32,606 bases of DNA from Silene noctiflora (Eukaryota > Streptophyta > Magnoliopsida > Caryophyllales > Caryophyllaceae): the NCBI GenBank assembly GCA_009801015.1, contig VHZZ01003306.1:14017-46622 (forward strand), in the 5' to 3' direction. Positions 10,495 to 22,800 of the stretch are shown piece by piece. The notes under the pieces are model-generated. The model worked only from the letters and a program-made list of their open reading frames with translations. It searched no databases and was not told the DNA's origin. The number at the start of each line of letters is the position of its first letter. Positions within the stretch are counted from its first letter, which is position 1. The position numbers and the translations under genes were made by a program.

Positions 10495-10630
10495 TTTTCG
10501 CAGAACTTGAAAAAAAGCTCGAATTTTGGGGCGTTAATAAGATTCACATTTTGCATAGAAAAGTGTCAACGTAGATAGTATATACCTAAGTGGAGTTGTT
10601 GGGTGAGATTACGAAACAAGTAGTTGCATA

Positions 10631-13600
10631 ATGGCGTTTCAATTAAGTTCACTTTTTCTTAGTAAGGCGGATATGTTAACCACCTCCGATCACACTTCCG
10701 TGGTCTCCATGAATTTGTTTGTGGCACTGCTATGTGGTTGCATTGTGCTGGGCCACCTGCTTGAAGAGAACCGATGGATGAACGAGTCCATCACTGCACT
10801 ACTTATAGTAAGTCGTTCATTCTCCTTGAGAATTTTGAAAATTCGTGTTATTGTTGAGGTATTAACTTTGTGCTGTTTGGTTTTAAAATGTATTGGCAGG
10901 GTTTGGGCACAGGGGTTGTGATTCTACTTTTAAGTGGAGGAAAGAGTTCACATTTGTTAGTCTTCAGTGAAGATCTTTTCTTCATCTACCTTCTTCCGCC
11001 GATTATATTTAATGCTGGGTAATTTCTTTTTACCTTCCTGGTTCGGACGGTTGATTGCAGAAATTTTGAAATACATTGTAAATGTTTGTCTTTTAGCTGT
11101 ATAAGGTGGAAATGTAGCTTGAGATGCGGACTTACAAATATTTATTTGATTTTTAGTAACAGATATTTAATTAATGATGTTAGCTACCACCGGATATGGC
11201 AACTTCGTGCCGTATGACAATTTAGCTAATAAAGAGTTGTCGTATATGTATGTAGTATGTAGTGATCCATATGTGTTTACGATTGCATTAAACAGTGTAG
11301 TTAAAGGGCTTCAATCTACAAATTCATGAGCAAATAACTTGCGGCGAACTCTGTTTTCCAAGCTTTAGCCGCATCACGTAAGATTGCAGCACTGGTCATT
11401 ATTCCTTGTGCTGTGTGATCCTTTATTATAAACATTACTGCAACACTTTTGTAGATTTTGGTATATTTGTGGGAGTAAATCCGTAAATAGCCCTGTCTTT
11501 TCTCCTAGAGATATGTTTTTTTCCTTGGAAGATTTCCCAAACTGAGTGCTGTAAGACATCACGACAATCCTACACATTTATTAATAGGATCCTTCAGTCG
11601 AATTTTTGTTTGGTGATTCCCTGAATAATTTGTTGACGGTATCAAAATTAGATTTGCTTCTATAAGGGCTATGCCAAACACTTGGCTTTTCATTTTTTTT
11701 TTTTTTTTTTTTTTTTTGAGGTTGAGCTTTGGGCAATTAGTTCAGTCAAAAACTCGAAACACCTTGAAAAACTATTACTAGAATAGTCATTATGGACCTT
11801 TTTGATTAGGAGTATGCCTTATTTTGTTAAAAAAAAAGAATTTTAACCTATACTCTTAAGCGCAGCTTTCAAAAACAAATTATACCAATTTGATAAGAGA
11901 GAGCTATGTATGGCATTCCTGAAGGCCCGAACATTTGTGTAGCTGCGCAACTTTTTTGCGTTAACAGTTTGACGAGTCACATTCTGTTGTCTGAACCAGT
12001 GAACCTAGGGATTGTTGTGTTAGTGTATTCTATAGAGTGTCATTGAAGGATCTCAAATAACCTGATGGTGAAGGACGTAGGGTGTCAGGGAAGGGTTGTC
12101 ATTTGTCAGTTTTACAAAACCGTTGGTTGTGCTTTCTCATAGTTGACTACTCATGGCTTATATCATTTGCAATAATGCCTGTTAAAATTAATGGAACTCT
12201 TTGGTTGTTGGGGGATAATCAAGTTAGAACTGGGTAGTCATCTCTTATATGTTATTCACTGGTTGCATCTTATATTGGATTAAATTCTATTGTTTTTATG
12301 AAACTCAATTAATGAAGGAAATAATATTGGGTTTGTACCATGACTTTTTGGTTTTTGTGATAGCTTCATGATCCTCAAGAAGGTTCTGATTTTCCAATGT
12401 CAATTCTGTTATTGACGTCATTTGAGTCCTTTCCCTCCAGGTTTCAGGTGAAAAAAAAGCAATTTTTCCGTAATTTTATCACTATCATGCTGTTTGGAGC
12501 TCTTGGTACATTGGTATCGTTTTTCATAATATCTCTAGGTAATTATACACCACTTTCATATTGTACGTAATCTCACGTGCCCTCTTGTATACTTGTTGAG
12601 GGGATTTGATGAGTTGAATTTGAAAATGTTATACTTGGTTCAGTTCAAAGTGCCTTCTAAATTCCCCTATGGGTTTGAGTTGGAAACAATTTCATTTCCT
12701 TTGTAGAGTCACTTGAAAGTAGACCATTTGTGTCAATTCTTTCTTGAATTACACTATCATCGTCCCTCATTTATCCCACATAACCCTTTCGAGGAGGCTA
12801 TTTGGAAGGGCATTTCAGTAAGCTATTGTTAATTTTCAACAATTGGACCACTTGCATTATCATTTAATCTTTTCTTTGTTACTTAGATATCATGTCTATT
12901 TTAAAATGCTCTTGACATTTTCAGCTTCCTATATGTAAAACATATGAGCATGTTCACTGTAGCTATTTTGTACTGTGATGTATAGCTTCTTATTGTGTAC
13001 TACAGTTACTTCACTTTGTGCTGACTCTTTGATTTATGCTGCTCTTTGGCTTATTTTTTAGGAGCTATGGAGTTGTTCAAGAAGCTGGATATTGGCACTT
13101 TGGAGTTGGGAGATTATCTTGGTATTTATCTTTCTGGCACTCAAGTTTTGATACCGTTGTGCCATTAAGTTGGAGTTTTAACTATGGTTTTGTATTTCCT
13201 TTCAGCACTTGGCGCAATATTTGCTGCAACCGATTCAGTTTGCACGTTACAGGTGAGTGCATATGAAATGCGTGGAAGAATTTGAGAGCAAAGACTTGCA
13301 TAGATGTTAATGTTTGCCTTTGATGGAGCAGGTGCTTAATCAGGATGAGACCCCTTTACTATACAGTCTTGTGTTTGGGGAAGGTGTTGTAAATGATGCA
13401 ACTTCAGTGGTGCTTTTTAATGCCATCCAAAATTTCGACCTCACAAAGATCGATCACAGAATTGCTTTACAGTTCTCCGGCAACTTCTTATATCTGTTCT
13501 TTGCAAGCACACTGCTTGGAGCCGTAGTATGTATATACATTTCTTTGTCCTTTTGATATTTTTTTGTATTTTCACAGCATGTAGTGATTTTGCTCTAGTG

Positions 13601-16600
13601 TGGTTCCATAATTGCCTGTTAATTTGACAGACTGGTTTGTTCAGTGCTTACGTCATCAAAAAGCTGTATATTGGAAGGTACGTCTTTTGCGATATTTGTA
13701 CTCTATCTGTTGACTTGTTATTTTGAAATCTTAAAGAGTGAACCAAAAGCAAGTAAATACTGAAATTTAGCAAGTATCTTTTTCATAAAATTTGTACTCT
13801 CTCTCCAGTCCTTCCCATGTCGCAAAAGAAAAAAAATATCTGGCTGTAGTTTTCGTTGCATTTGCTGTTTAGGCGTCACATATGTCCAGATATGGATAGT
13901 AGGATTTACAATATAAGTACTACATTTAGACAACACTCTCGTACCTGAACTTTATGGTGCTGTATTATTTGATGGCTGCTTTGCAAATCTTTTTTGATTT
14001 GATCAGAAAGAAATAAATAGCATAAAACCCAGCAGAAAAAACATACACTCTTACTGAATTTTATCTTTGTACCAAGTACCGAACTCAACAAAGTTGAATT
14101 GCTTGCTGTCATAATTTGCTCAACCCTCAGAAAATAGCAGACTCTTTGCATGCGTCATATCACAGCATTTAATTCAAATCTGTGTATGGGGAACTCTATA
14201 AGTGCATATCGAGTATGTATATTAATGTGGCTGTGGTGAATTAGGCAACCCTGCTTCCGCTGAATCTGGCTGGCTTTGTAATCTAGTAAATTTAACTGCA
14301 TGTATATACCTATGTTCAACAGTTATTGTTTTGAATTGTTAGCACTTTTATAGACCAAAATCAAGGAACTCATGTGCGGGTGTTGGACATAGTCAAGTGT
14401 TGGACTCATCATGACTCAAATTTTGATAAGTAGGGAAAATGTCCTAAAGTGAGGGTACGGTTATGGGGAAACGTCTTGAAACATTAAGTGTGTTAAATAT
14501 TATTAAATAGTGAGATTATTTAAAGTGAAATGCAAAGATCTATAGCTAAGGGCTTAGAATCGTGAAGATCATACTAAATGCTTCATTACCATACTTTTTC
14601 TTTACTTTTGTTATGCAAGCCTTTCTTGAGGAGTGTCGAGTTAGTAAGTGTCAAGCAACACTCATAAACCCAGCCCCTTGATATACGAATGGATGCGCCA
14701 AGTTTCCTCCCTTGATATGAGATAGCACTCTAAATTTCCGTACCCTTATCTTTGAGTGTCATGTACACATGTATAGTGCCCTAATTGACGAGTCACCCTA
14801 CATTTTCACTGCATTTATTATTTCCTGTCCACGTTTGTTCAGATGAGTATAGTAGGATTTATAACATCAGAAATTCATCTAGACATAATTTCTGAATTAC
14901 AATATATGTTCTCAAACTTTTACTGTGGAGTATCTTTTACTGTTTACATATATGGATTCTGTTATTTGGGATGCTGTCTTTATTTTTTCTTTTCTTTGGG
15001 ATGCAATTCAATCTCCTTGAAATGGTTTTGTCATATGCTGACCGTAAATATAGAAAAACAAGGAATGAAATAAACTTGTCTCTGTTAACTCAAGTCTTGT
15101 ATCTCTATAGCTGAAATTTACCAATATTGCAGGCACTCCACAGATCGTGAGGTCGCTCTCATGATGCTTATGGCCTATCTGTCTTACATGCTTGCGGAGG
15201 TGCGCTTTTAGTAACATAACAAAATCTATTTTCTAATTTGTCGGTAGGTCAGGAGTAAATTTGTTATTTATTCTCTGTTCCTTGCAGTTATTCTATCTGA
15301 GTGGAATTCTGACTGTATTTTTCTGTGGGATCGTAATGTCTCATTACACATGGCATAATGTGACTGAGAGCTCAAGAGTGACAACCAAGTATAGATATTC
15401 TCTTTGTTTCTTTTCATTTTTGTGAAAATATACTTATGCAGTTGTTCACGTCTTCACGGTTCTTTCAAAAATTGCAGGCATGCTTTTGCTACCTTGTCGT
15501 TTGTTGCTGAGATCTTCATCTTTCTATATGTGGGTATGGATGCATTAGACATCGAAAAGTGGAGATTTGTTAGTGATAGGTATTTCTATGTCTGAAGATT
15601 TTTTTTAACATAAGCGTTGATACACACTCTCCATCCTATTTATATTGTTGGACTAAGGAATAAGCCGATTTCAGTTTTGACCATTAATTTCTCTAATAAT
15701 GTGTAGAGATACAATAAAAAAATTTCTCAGCTATTTTCATATACTCCGTATCTGTTATGAAGTTGTACCTATTGTATATTGTGAGAAAATATTAGTCAAA
15801 GGTGAGATCATTGACCAGAATTGATAAATGGGGACAATATAAATGTGGTGGGGGGAGGACTCAAGGGACTAAGGGAGAATCATATCTGAACTATCATATC
15901 ATTAATGTTCGTATTTCGTTTTTGTTTGGGATGTTAATGTCGTTCCAGCCCGGGTACATCTGTTGCTGTAAGTTCAATCTTGCTGGGTCTACTCATGCTT
16001 GGACGAGCAGCTTTTGTGTTTCCCTTGTCCTTCTTAATGAATTTTGCCAAGAAAAACAATAGCGAGAAGGTCTCTTTCAGGCAACAGGTGAGCATTTTTT
16101 TTAATGTTTTGGGTTGAGACATGCTGTTTCTTATATTTTATGTGAAAAGTACTCATATTTATCTAATTCTCTTAGGTGATTATATGGTGGGCCGGTCTCA
16201 TGCGAGGGGCTGTCTCTATGGCACTTGCTTATAATCAGGTGTGTCATGGCTGCTGCTTCTTTCCTTCAGTTTATACTCCTTTTTTCTATGGAGGTCCTAT
16301 TTCAAGATTGTTGCTCTTATGTCGAGCGAAAGTGTACGTGGAAATAATTTCCAAAACTTCATGTCATTTGATTTGTAGCGGAAAATGCATTAGAGTATAC
16401 ATCTCATGATATTTACAATATATTTTGTGAGCTTGAAATTTTGAAGTGTCTTAAAATGCGAGAACTACTTATTAGGAGCGAGCAAAAATATACGACACGG
16501 CTTTATATACGAGTGCGATACGATATATGATGTAAACTATCCGAATTTCAGTATATACCGTTACACGTTATGAATCGGTCGTCTCGTCCCCGCAGATATT

Positions 16601-18045
16601 TTCCTATTTTTAAACTACCCAATATATCTCCGGTTATTTTGTATCGGCCGCTTTCGATACCGATACTACTTGTCTAAATTAAGCAGAGATATTATGTTTG
16701 GTTCTCAGCCTTGCCATATCAAATGAGGGTTGAAAGGTCAAATGCGCAGTTAGGCCTTAGTTACTCGATGATACGAGCTTTCTTTGTGCTGAAGCTGATT
16801 TTCCTTGCATTCTTATGCAGTTTACAAGGGGAGGGCACACCCAGCTAAGGAGCAATGCAATCATGATCACAAGCACAATTACTGTAGTCCTCTTCAGCAC
16901 TATGGTATGTTATCATACTAACATCGTGATTTATTTCGGGTTTGTCGAGCATAGTTTCACTAGTTTTGTAAAGAGACTACATCAAAGAGCAGTCCATTAT
17001 GTTTAGTTGCCACATGCCATGCATACAGGTAGGCACATTACGAATAGTTTGTTTATCGGAAAATGAATAATTTGGTGCCTGGAGGCTTGTTCTAGTTCTC
17101 TGTCTGTCCCCGAGTTTCGCAAATTCCACTTTGGTTGACCTGATGTTGCACAATTTCTCACTTTGTTGACCCTAAGGTATAAAATAGTCAAATTTATCTA
17201 CATTTAACAAAGTATTTCAACAAAATGAAATGCCAAAGTCAACGTTATATAAGGGGTAAATTGGTAGTTAGTACCTAATATTTACAACTTTTTACAAATT
17301 AGTACCTAGTATAAGTTTTTTTAAAACTTAATACCTATAAAGTACATTTTTATTACAAATTTTTAGGTATTAAGTTTTAAATTTTTTTTATATTAGGTAG
17401 TAATTTGTAAAAAAATGTATATATTAGGTATTAACTACCAATTCATCCTTGTAAAAAGTAAGATGAATTTTCGCATAATGTTGCACAAAAACTACTTTTT
17501 TATGCTTAAAAATAATCCTTGTATGAAGTGCTTGTTTGGAGCCTTGAGGCAGCAAGGTGGATTTAGCTCAAACTTCACTGCACAAAAATGGAAATTTTCG
17601 TTGTTTATACTCCACATTATTCCGGAGGTGGACTTCTAGCGCATTGATTGAATGCTTTGAACTTTGATCATTGTGTTCGCAGGTATTTGGATTATTGACA
17701 AAACCTCTAATAAGGTTTTTGCTCCCTCACCCGAAACACTTCAGTAGTACAAGCACAATATCAAGTGAATTAGGAAGTCCAAAATCATTCACTTTGCCTC
17801 TTCTCGAGAGCCGAGGAGAGTCAGAAACTGATGTATACAATCAAGATGGCAACACCGAAAGAAGTATTGTTCGACCTGGCAGTCTGCGGATGCTTCTGAA
17901 TGCTCCATCTCATACTGTCCATCATTATTGGCGTAAGTTTGATGATTCTTTCATGCGCCCTGTGTTTGGTGGCCGAGGCTTTGTACCTTTCGTTCCTGGC
18001 TCTCCTACCGAACAAAGCACCACTAATTTGACACCAAGGACATAG
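10631..18045 (+). CDS. NHX1: Vacuolar Na+,K+/H+ exchanger, class I NHX
   Basis: Electroneutral cation/proton antiporter of the tonoplast (CPA1 family). It loads Na+ or K+ into the vacuole in exchange for H+, for salt tolerance, K+ storage and vacuolar pH. The coding exons are 10631-10807, 10900-11018, 12441-12538, 13062-13121, 13206-13252, 13332-13526, 13631-13677, 15133-15199, 15288-15388, 15478-15579, 15949-16087, 16176-16238, 16821-16904 and 17683-18045. All introns are GT-AG and phases agree, giving 553 residues against 538 in Arabidopsis NHX1. Visible motifs are the amiloride-site FFIYLLPPI (86-94), ATDS with Asp161, GEGVVNDAT with Asn188-Asp189, HSTDREVALMMLMAYLSYML (249-268) and GLMRGAVSMALAY. 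A hydrophilic C-terminus ends GRGFVPFVPGSP plus about 14 residues. The start is set by homology (LSSLF, then SDHTSVVSMNLFVALLCGC). No defect is seen. It is tail-to-tail with the VAP gene. Confidence 0.96.
11693..11717 (+). repeat. Poly-T run in NHX1 intron 2
   Basis: A run of about 25 T within the 1.4-kb second coding intron (11019-12440). The rest of that intron shows nothing recognisable. Confidence 0.85.
15627..15857. mobile_element. MITE-like inverted repeat in NHX1 intron 10
   Basis: The left arm (CTCTCCATCCTATTTATATT) and the right arm (read in reverse complement: CTCCCCCCACCACATTTATATT) are imperfect inverted copies, and both resemble the CTCCCTCCGTCCC-type ends of common plant MITEs. 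The element fills most of the 369-bp intron 15580-15948. No clean TA or TAA duplication is visible. Confidence 0.4.
16471..16670. mobile_element. Possible hAT-derived fragment in NHX1 intron 12
   Basis: It starts TTAGGAGCGAGCAAAAATA, like the GGGTGAGCAAAAA ends of some plant hAT elements, and contains CGATACGATA-type units and a TCGATACCGATAC near its right side. The right end and target duplication are not defined, so this is a weak call. Confidence 0.2.
17251..17450. mobile_element. Foldback MITE in NHX1 intron 13
   Basis: A 200-bp element with long inverted arms. The left arm opens AAGGGGTAAATTGGTAGTTA, and the right arm, read in reverse complement, opens AAGGATGAATTGGTAGTTAA. Similarity continues through TACCTAATAT and the ACTTAATACC block, leaving only a short centre near 17340-17370. 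It lies wholly inside intron 16905-17682 and encodes nothing. No target duplication could be fixed and the superfamily is uncertain. Confidence 0.65.
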
Positions 18046-19847
18046 GTTTTGTATGTCATGTTTGTGAATGCTCTCTCACCAGAGGAAACTGGTATTGTTT
18101 TTGTTAATTTTGATGCTAGTAAAAACATGTACCATAGATGTGTTGATTATAGATGGTAGTCCAATGTATTATTTCGAGTAGCTGTAGACTGTAGTGGATG
18201 ACTATAGCTTGCTCTCTCTCCGAGTCTCTGAGATTTGGTTGCTGATATTGTTCATATATCTGTCAACTGTATATTTTTTTTGTAGTTGTACTGCTGAATT
18301 TAGGATAGTAATTAGTTCATTATTGTAAAATAATGCATGCTGTAATTCCCCCTTTATTATAAGAGCAAGGAAACATCAACGGGAAAACCTCGGGACAAAC
18401 ACGTGTCGCTTTGTGATTCTTCTTTTCTTCCATCGTCAGATAACATGGTGTTTTTTTGACGTAATTTTTCGTTGCAGTATTTATGGTATGTCATAGTTTT
18501 GACTTTCGACATGGTTGTAATGAACTTGACACGAAAGTCGGTTGACTTTAGGTTGGGTCATGGGCTACTCCTATTGCCAATTGGTTTTAGGATGGAACCT
18601 CATTTGTATTGTCGAGTGGTACGTCTCTCCTCCGTTTGCATGTTCTGCAAGTTGCAACTACAAGTGTGGGTTAAATGGTTATTTTCTGGTCATGGACTCA
18701 TGGCTGGCTGTTAAGGTTTTGCTCAACTTGTCATTTGGATCCACAATAGGCACACTTTGTAGCGACATGCTGTACTTTCTTGCAGTTCAATATGAAAATA
18801 ATGAACGGAAATGGTGGAGAATCATCCATGTTATTAAAATTTAAAACCACAAGGACGCATTGACAGACACCAAGCTTGTAAGTCATCTTTACTACAGAAA
18901 AATCCGTCTCTAATGTCAGTGAATGTCTTTCTACCAACCGGACAAAAACGGGTAGACAGGCACAGGAAAACAGTACTTGGTGAACTATCCATGTCTTTCA
19001 TTGGTTGGATCAATTTCGATTATGGCAGCTACTTGAAACTAACGTTGCTTGTACGCTTCTACCTCATGTGGCTGCAAATAATGAAGAACACATTTTGTAC
19101 AAATTTGTATGATTGACCTAATTATCAAATAACTACAAGAGAAATATCAGATACCAAATATTCATCGGTGCGAATATTTGTTTTCATCTCACTATAAAAT
19201 AGCACTCATAGTATTATAGATCATCTATTGCGCTGTATTGTGCATTTGTGCACACGGGAGCTCGGGAACATGTCAACTAAACAATACTTCATATGAAAAA
19301 CACCGACATCTTTTTCTTGACAAGTGATTTTTCTCACTCGGAATGTTATGCCCGCCTAATAGCATAAGAAAAGAATGTCTACTATAACGAGAGGTGTACC
19401 ACGGGTGCACGAAAGGCGTACAAGGAGTTGCAACTGGATTTATAATCTCTCATTAAACAGCTCAACATGAACAATGGCAAAAGTGGCAAAACAACGAGTA
19501 ACATGTGCATTTCTCTATTATGTCAAAAACCAAAAGGTCTTTACACTTATCGTTCACTAAACCACCACAATGTCCATTTGTTTTCCACACAGAAGCAGTT
19601 GTTGGTATCATATATTCATAAAAAGCGACCTATAGCTCGTTATTTCAGAACTATGACCCCAAGAAAATGGTATGGCCATTTACATGTAGTATGACCCAAA
19701 AAAAGCTAACATATGCACACTGCCGCCTCCTATACATCACTGTAACAATTTCCACAAGTCAAGCAAGACTGACAAGGGACGACTCACCTATGCTCTGCAT
19801 GATTGAAGGCTTTGCCTCGGCTACTGCAGTTCGTGCTTAACCATGGT
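18046..19847. other. Convergent intergenic region: NHX1 and VAP 3' ends
   Basis: The NHX1 3' UTR runs from 18046 to roughly 18340, with a TAAAATAATGCATG stretch near 18327 as a possible polyadenylation region. The VAP 3' UTR (- strand) runs leftward from 19847, probably to about 19500. Between them, the block at about 18550-18600 (GGGCTACTCCTATTGCCAAT and GGATGGAACCTC) resembles sequence often found in plant LTR or TRIM leaders, perhaps a worn fragment. The open frames here (up to 100 codons) show no domain. Confidence 0.4.
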
Positions 19848-22800
19848 TCAGGGATGAAAACCGTATCCAGCCACGAGACTAATGAGTGCTACCATGCAGA
19901 CAAACAAAAGCGGAAACCCATCTTGAACTCTTCTCTCTACTTTTCGCTTTCTTAGAACAACCTGCATAGTTTGATAAACATAAGCTAAGCTGGAGTGATA
20001 GGGACTACCAACGATGATACAGAGTTATGATTGTGAATGTGGATGTGCACCGTGCCTATAATAAGATTTCCATTGATTGATTCAAGCGCTGATCTAAAAA
20101 TTGTTTGTCTAGTGAGTCTTTTATGAGATAGCCTCACATGTGAGATCAACCGATATCGTCATGTTTCTCATTTAACTATTAGAGTTTATGCGTTGGTCTC
20201 ACATGTGTGTCTCCTACAAGTTTTTGCGTGTCTGCAAGTAGAATAAATGGTCTTTGGTTGATGACAAGAGACATGCAGTATGAAGATCATCAAATATGAT
20301 TTGTGCCTAGGCTTGCAATAGAATGGATATCTACGAAATAGAAAAACAAGAGAAAAAAAGAGGGGATTATTACTATTTCTTGTTGCATCAAATCCTTCTC
20401 TTGATTGGCTGACTTCTTCTCTTCTGTCATCTTTGAAATTGTAGCTTCTGTCTGTGACATTGAATGGATAAATATGCTAACATACATTCAACTTCATGAG
20501 ATAATTTCGACATTTTATGGTACTGTACACCAGGTTATGTTGCAGGATGGATTACTAACATTTTCAGATAATTTACAGAATAACATAAAGTAGCATCTTG
20601 TAAAAAAAAGGTATAGGAAAACATAATATTTCTTAGGGGGAATGTTCCAAAGACACGCAGAAATCACAAAATGTATTTCACAAACGTAAAAAATAACAGA
20701 ATCCAACTCGATATAAGTTTCTCGTCTTTCACTGTTAAAAGTGTCACCATCTATTACTCCTCAACTAAATACCATATTTAAGACTTTTCTCCAAGAAGCA
20801 TGCTGTCTGTCAGAAAGAAAATAAAAGCAAGCAGAGTACAGTTATAGTGATCACAGTGATATCTAGAGCCGGCTTATATTACAACATATATATATTCAAG
20901 GAACTCAATATAGTGCCCGCCTTAAGTTCAGCTGATTAGATTAGGGTGAGAAGACATATAACAGAAGAAAGTATATAAAAAGCAATGAACCACATCAATA
21001 TCAGGACCAAAAATCAGCAATACCAAAAGAAACCCATGTCAAGTTATCTGGGAAGGACACAAATAGCAATCAAAGAGGCAAAGGATATCATAATTCTCAG
21101 CAAATAAGAAAGTTGGCTTGAAGATGAAACATGGTAGAAAAGAAAGGTGGAAATTAGAGAATATAACTAAATGAAAAGGTACGGCAGCGGCAGGAGAACA
21201 AAACCAACTACAGATGCTAGATTTTGTAGCGTAATTAACCTTGTTTAGCTTCAACTCTAGTTCTTGTAGCTTAAATTTCATATCTTCAACTTCTTTGAAT
21301 AGTCTTTGCTCCTCTTCACCCAATGGAACTCTTGGGTCAGTTACTTTTATGTCCACAATTTTTCTACTAGTGGGTTCTATATCCTTGACAAAATCTGATT
21401 CCACATCTTTCAGTGCAGTTGTATCATCTGCCTTGCTTGGTTCAATTCTCACATGCTTAATTGGTTCGAGTTTGACGTTAGGAAGTGGTGCAACATCTGA
21501 ATCTTTCACCGATTTCTGGTCCTCATTGTACACTGTTTTCAATTCCACATGGTCATCGGCCTAATAGGAAGATAAAAAGGCAGATGTCATATATGTTACA
21601 ATTTGTGAAGGATGTAATTCAGACAAGAAAAAGATGATTTGACTTGTTGTCAAAGAAACATCATACACTACACTATCTTGATGGAGATCACTTAAAAACA
21701 CTGCTGCAGTGAGGATGATATCAGGCAAGAGTAAGCAAAAAAACTGATTGAATTATTTAGCTAGCATCTATGTTACCTGTACTCAGGTACGGTTACATGT
21801 CTGAAATGAGGACNNTGTGGCATGGGTAAAGCGACACATCATCAAAATTGAAATACCATAGCCTCCTACCTCAAAGAGAGTGCTTTATAAAGTTGAATAG
21901 AGATGTTTGAGATAGAAAGTTCAAAATCGTCAAAAAACCATACTATATGTTTCATACATCAATCTCTTATACTTTTGTCATGTCAGCCTCCCCTTGTATC
22001 TCTTTTTCTCTGTTGTGAAAAGTGTGGGGTTGATAAAGGTTGGGCACAAATTCCATAGACATGTCCTTAACTCCTTAAGTGTTGGTGTTGGACAAGAAAA
22101 CCCTCAAAAGCCAACTATTAAATAACATAGGTAAGCAAATACCAGCAAATATCAGAGGCAATTGAAATTTCCAAACTCGGTACCTGCTTCTCAGTTTCGT
22201 TGACAGGCGCCACTTCAGGGGACCGCGGTGATGGTGTGGTAGCAAGGATCACTCTTAATTTTCTCTCTTCAATGTATTTTCCATTCTCTCGTGAAAACTG
22301 CAAGCAATACCAACATCAGCAACTGTGACAAACTTATTTTTGGACAATTGCAAGTGATAGTATAAGCTANGACATTAGAAAATCTGACAAGCTTAAATTG
22401 TTCAGTATGGACAAGCGGCGATACCATTTCAGATGTTATGTTGTCGTCCCCTGTTTCTGCAGAAACAATTGTGTTTTGAATCAAGAACTTGTCTTTGCAT
22501 GTCAAATCCAGAGGGACCTCTTTAGGAGCTTGCATGATGACTACACGGCGAGAAACAGTAAATAATGACATCAGCAACATAGCTGTTTGTATGCATAAGA
22601 TCATGACTCGAACAACAGAGGACCAAAATTAAAACGAAGGGACTGGCGAACAATAAGAGCGGGAAGGTTAATCTTCATAATTTTGAAGCATTAACTTCTG
22701 CCCTCAAAGGTCCATGTTAGAAAGTAAGAAATATGAGAGACATTTGTTTGTCAATGTAACAAACACATGATCTAATAAAATCTTTGCACAAATTAGGCTA

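Noticed and set aside
18472-18937. Overlapping open frames after NHX1 on both strands
   Set aside because: No recognisable domains, both strands open, and part resembles a worn LTR leader; not supported as a gene.
21241-21564. 107-codon + strand open frame rich in Ser and Leu
   Set aside because: It is the antisense shadow of VAP exon 6.
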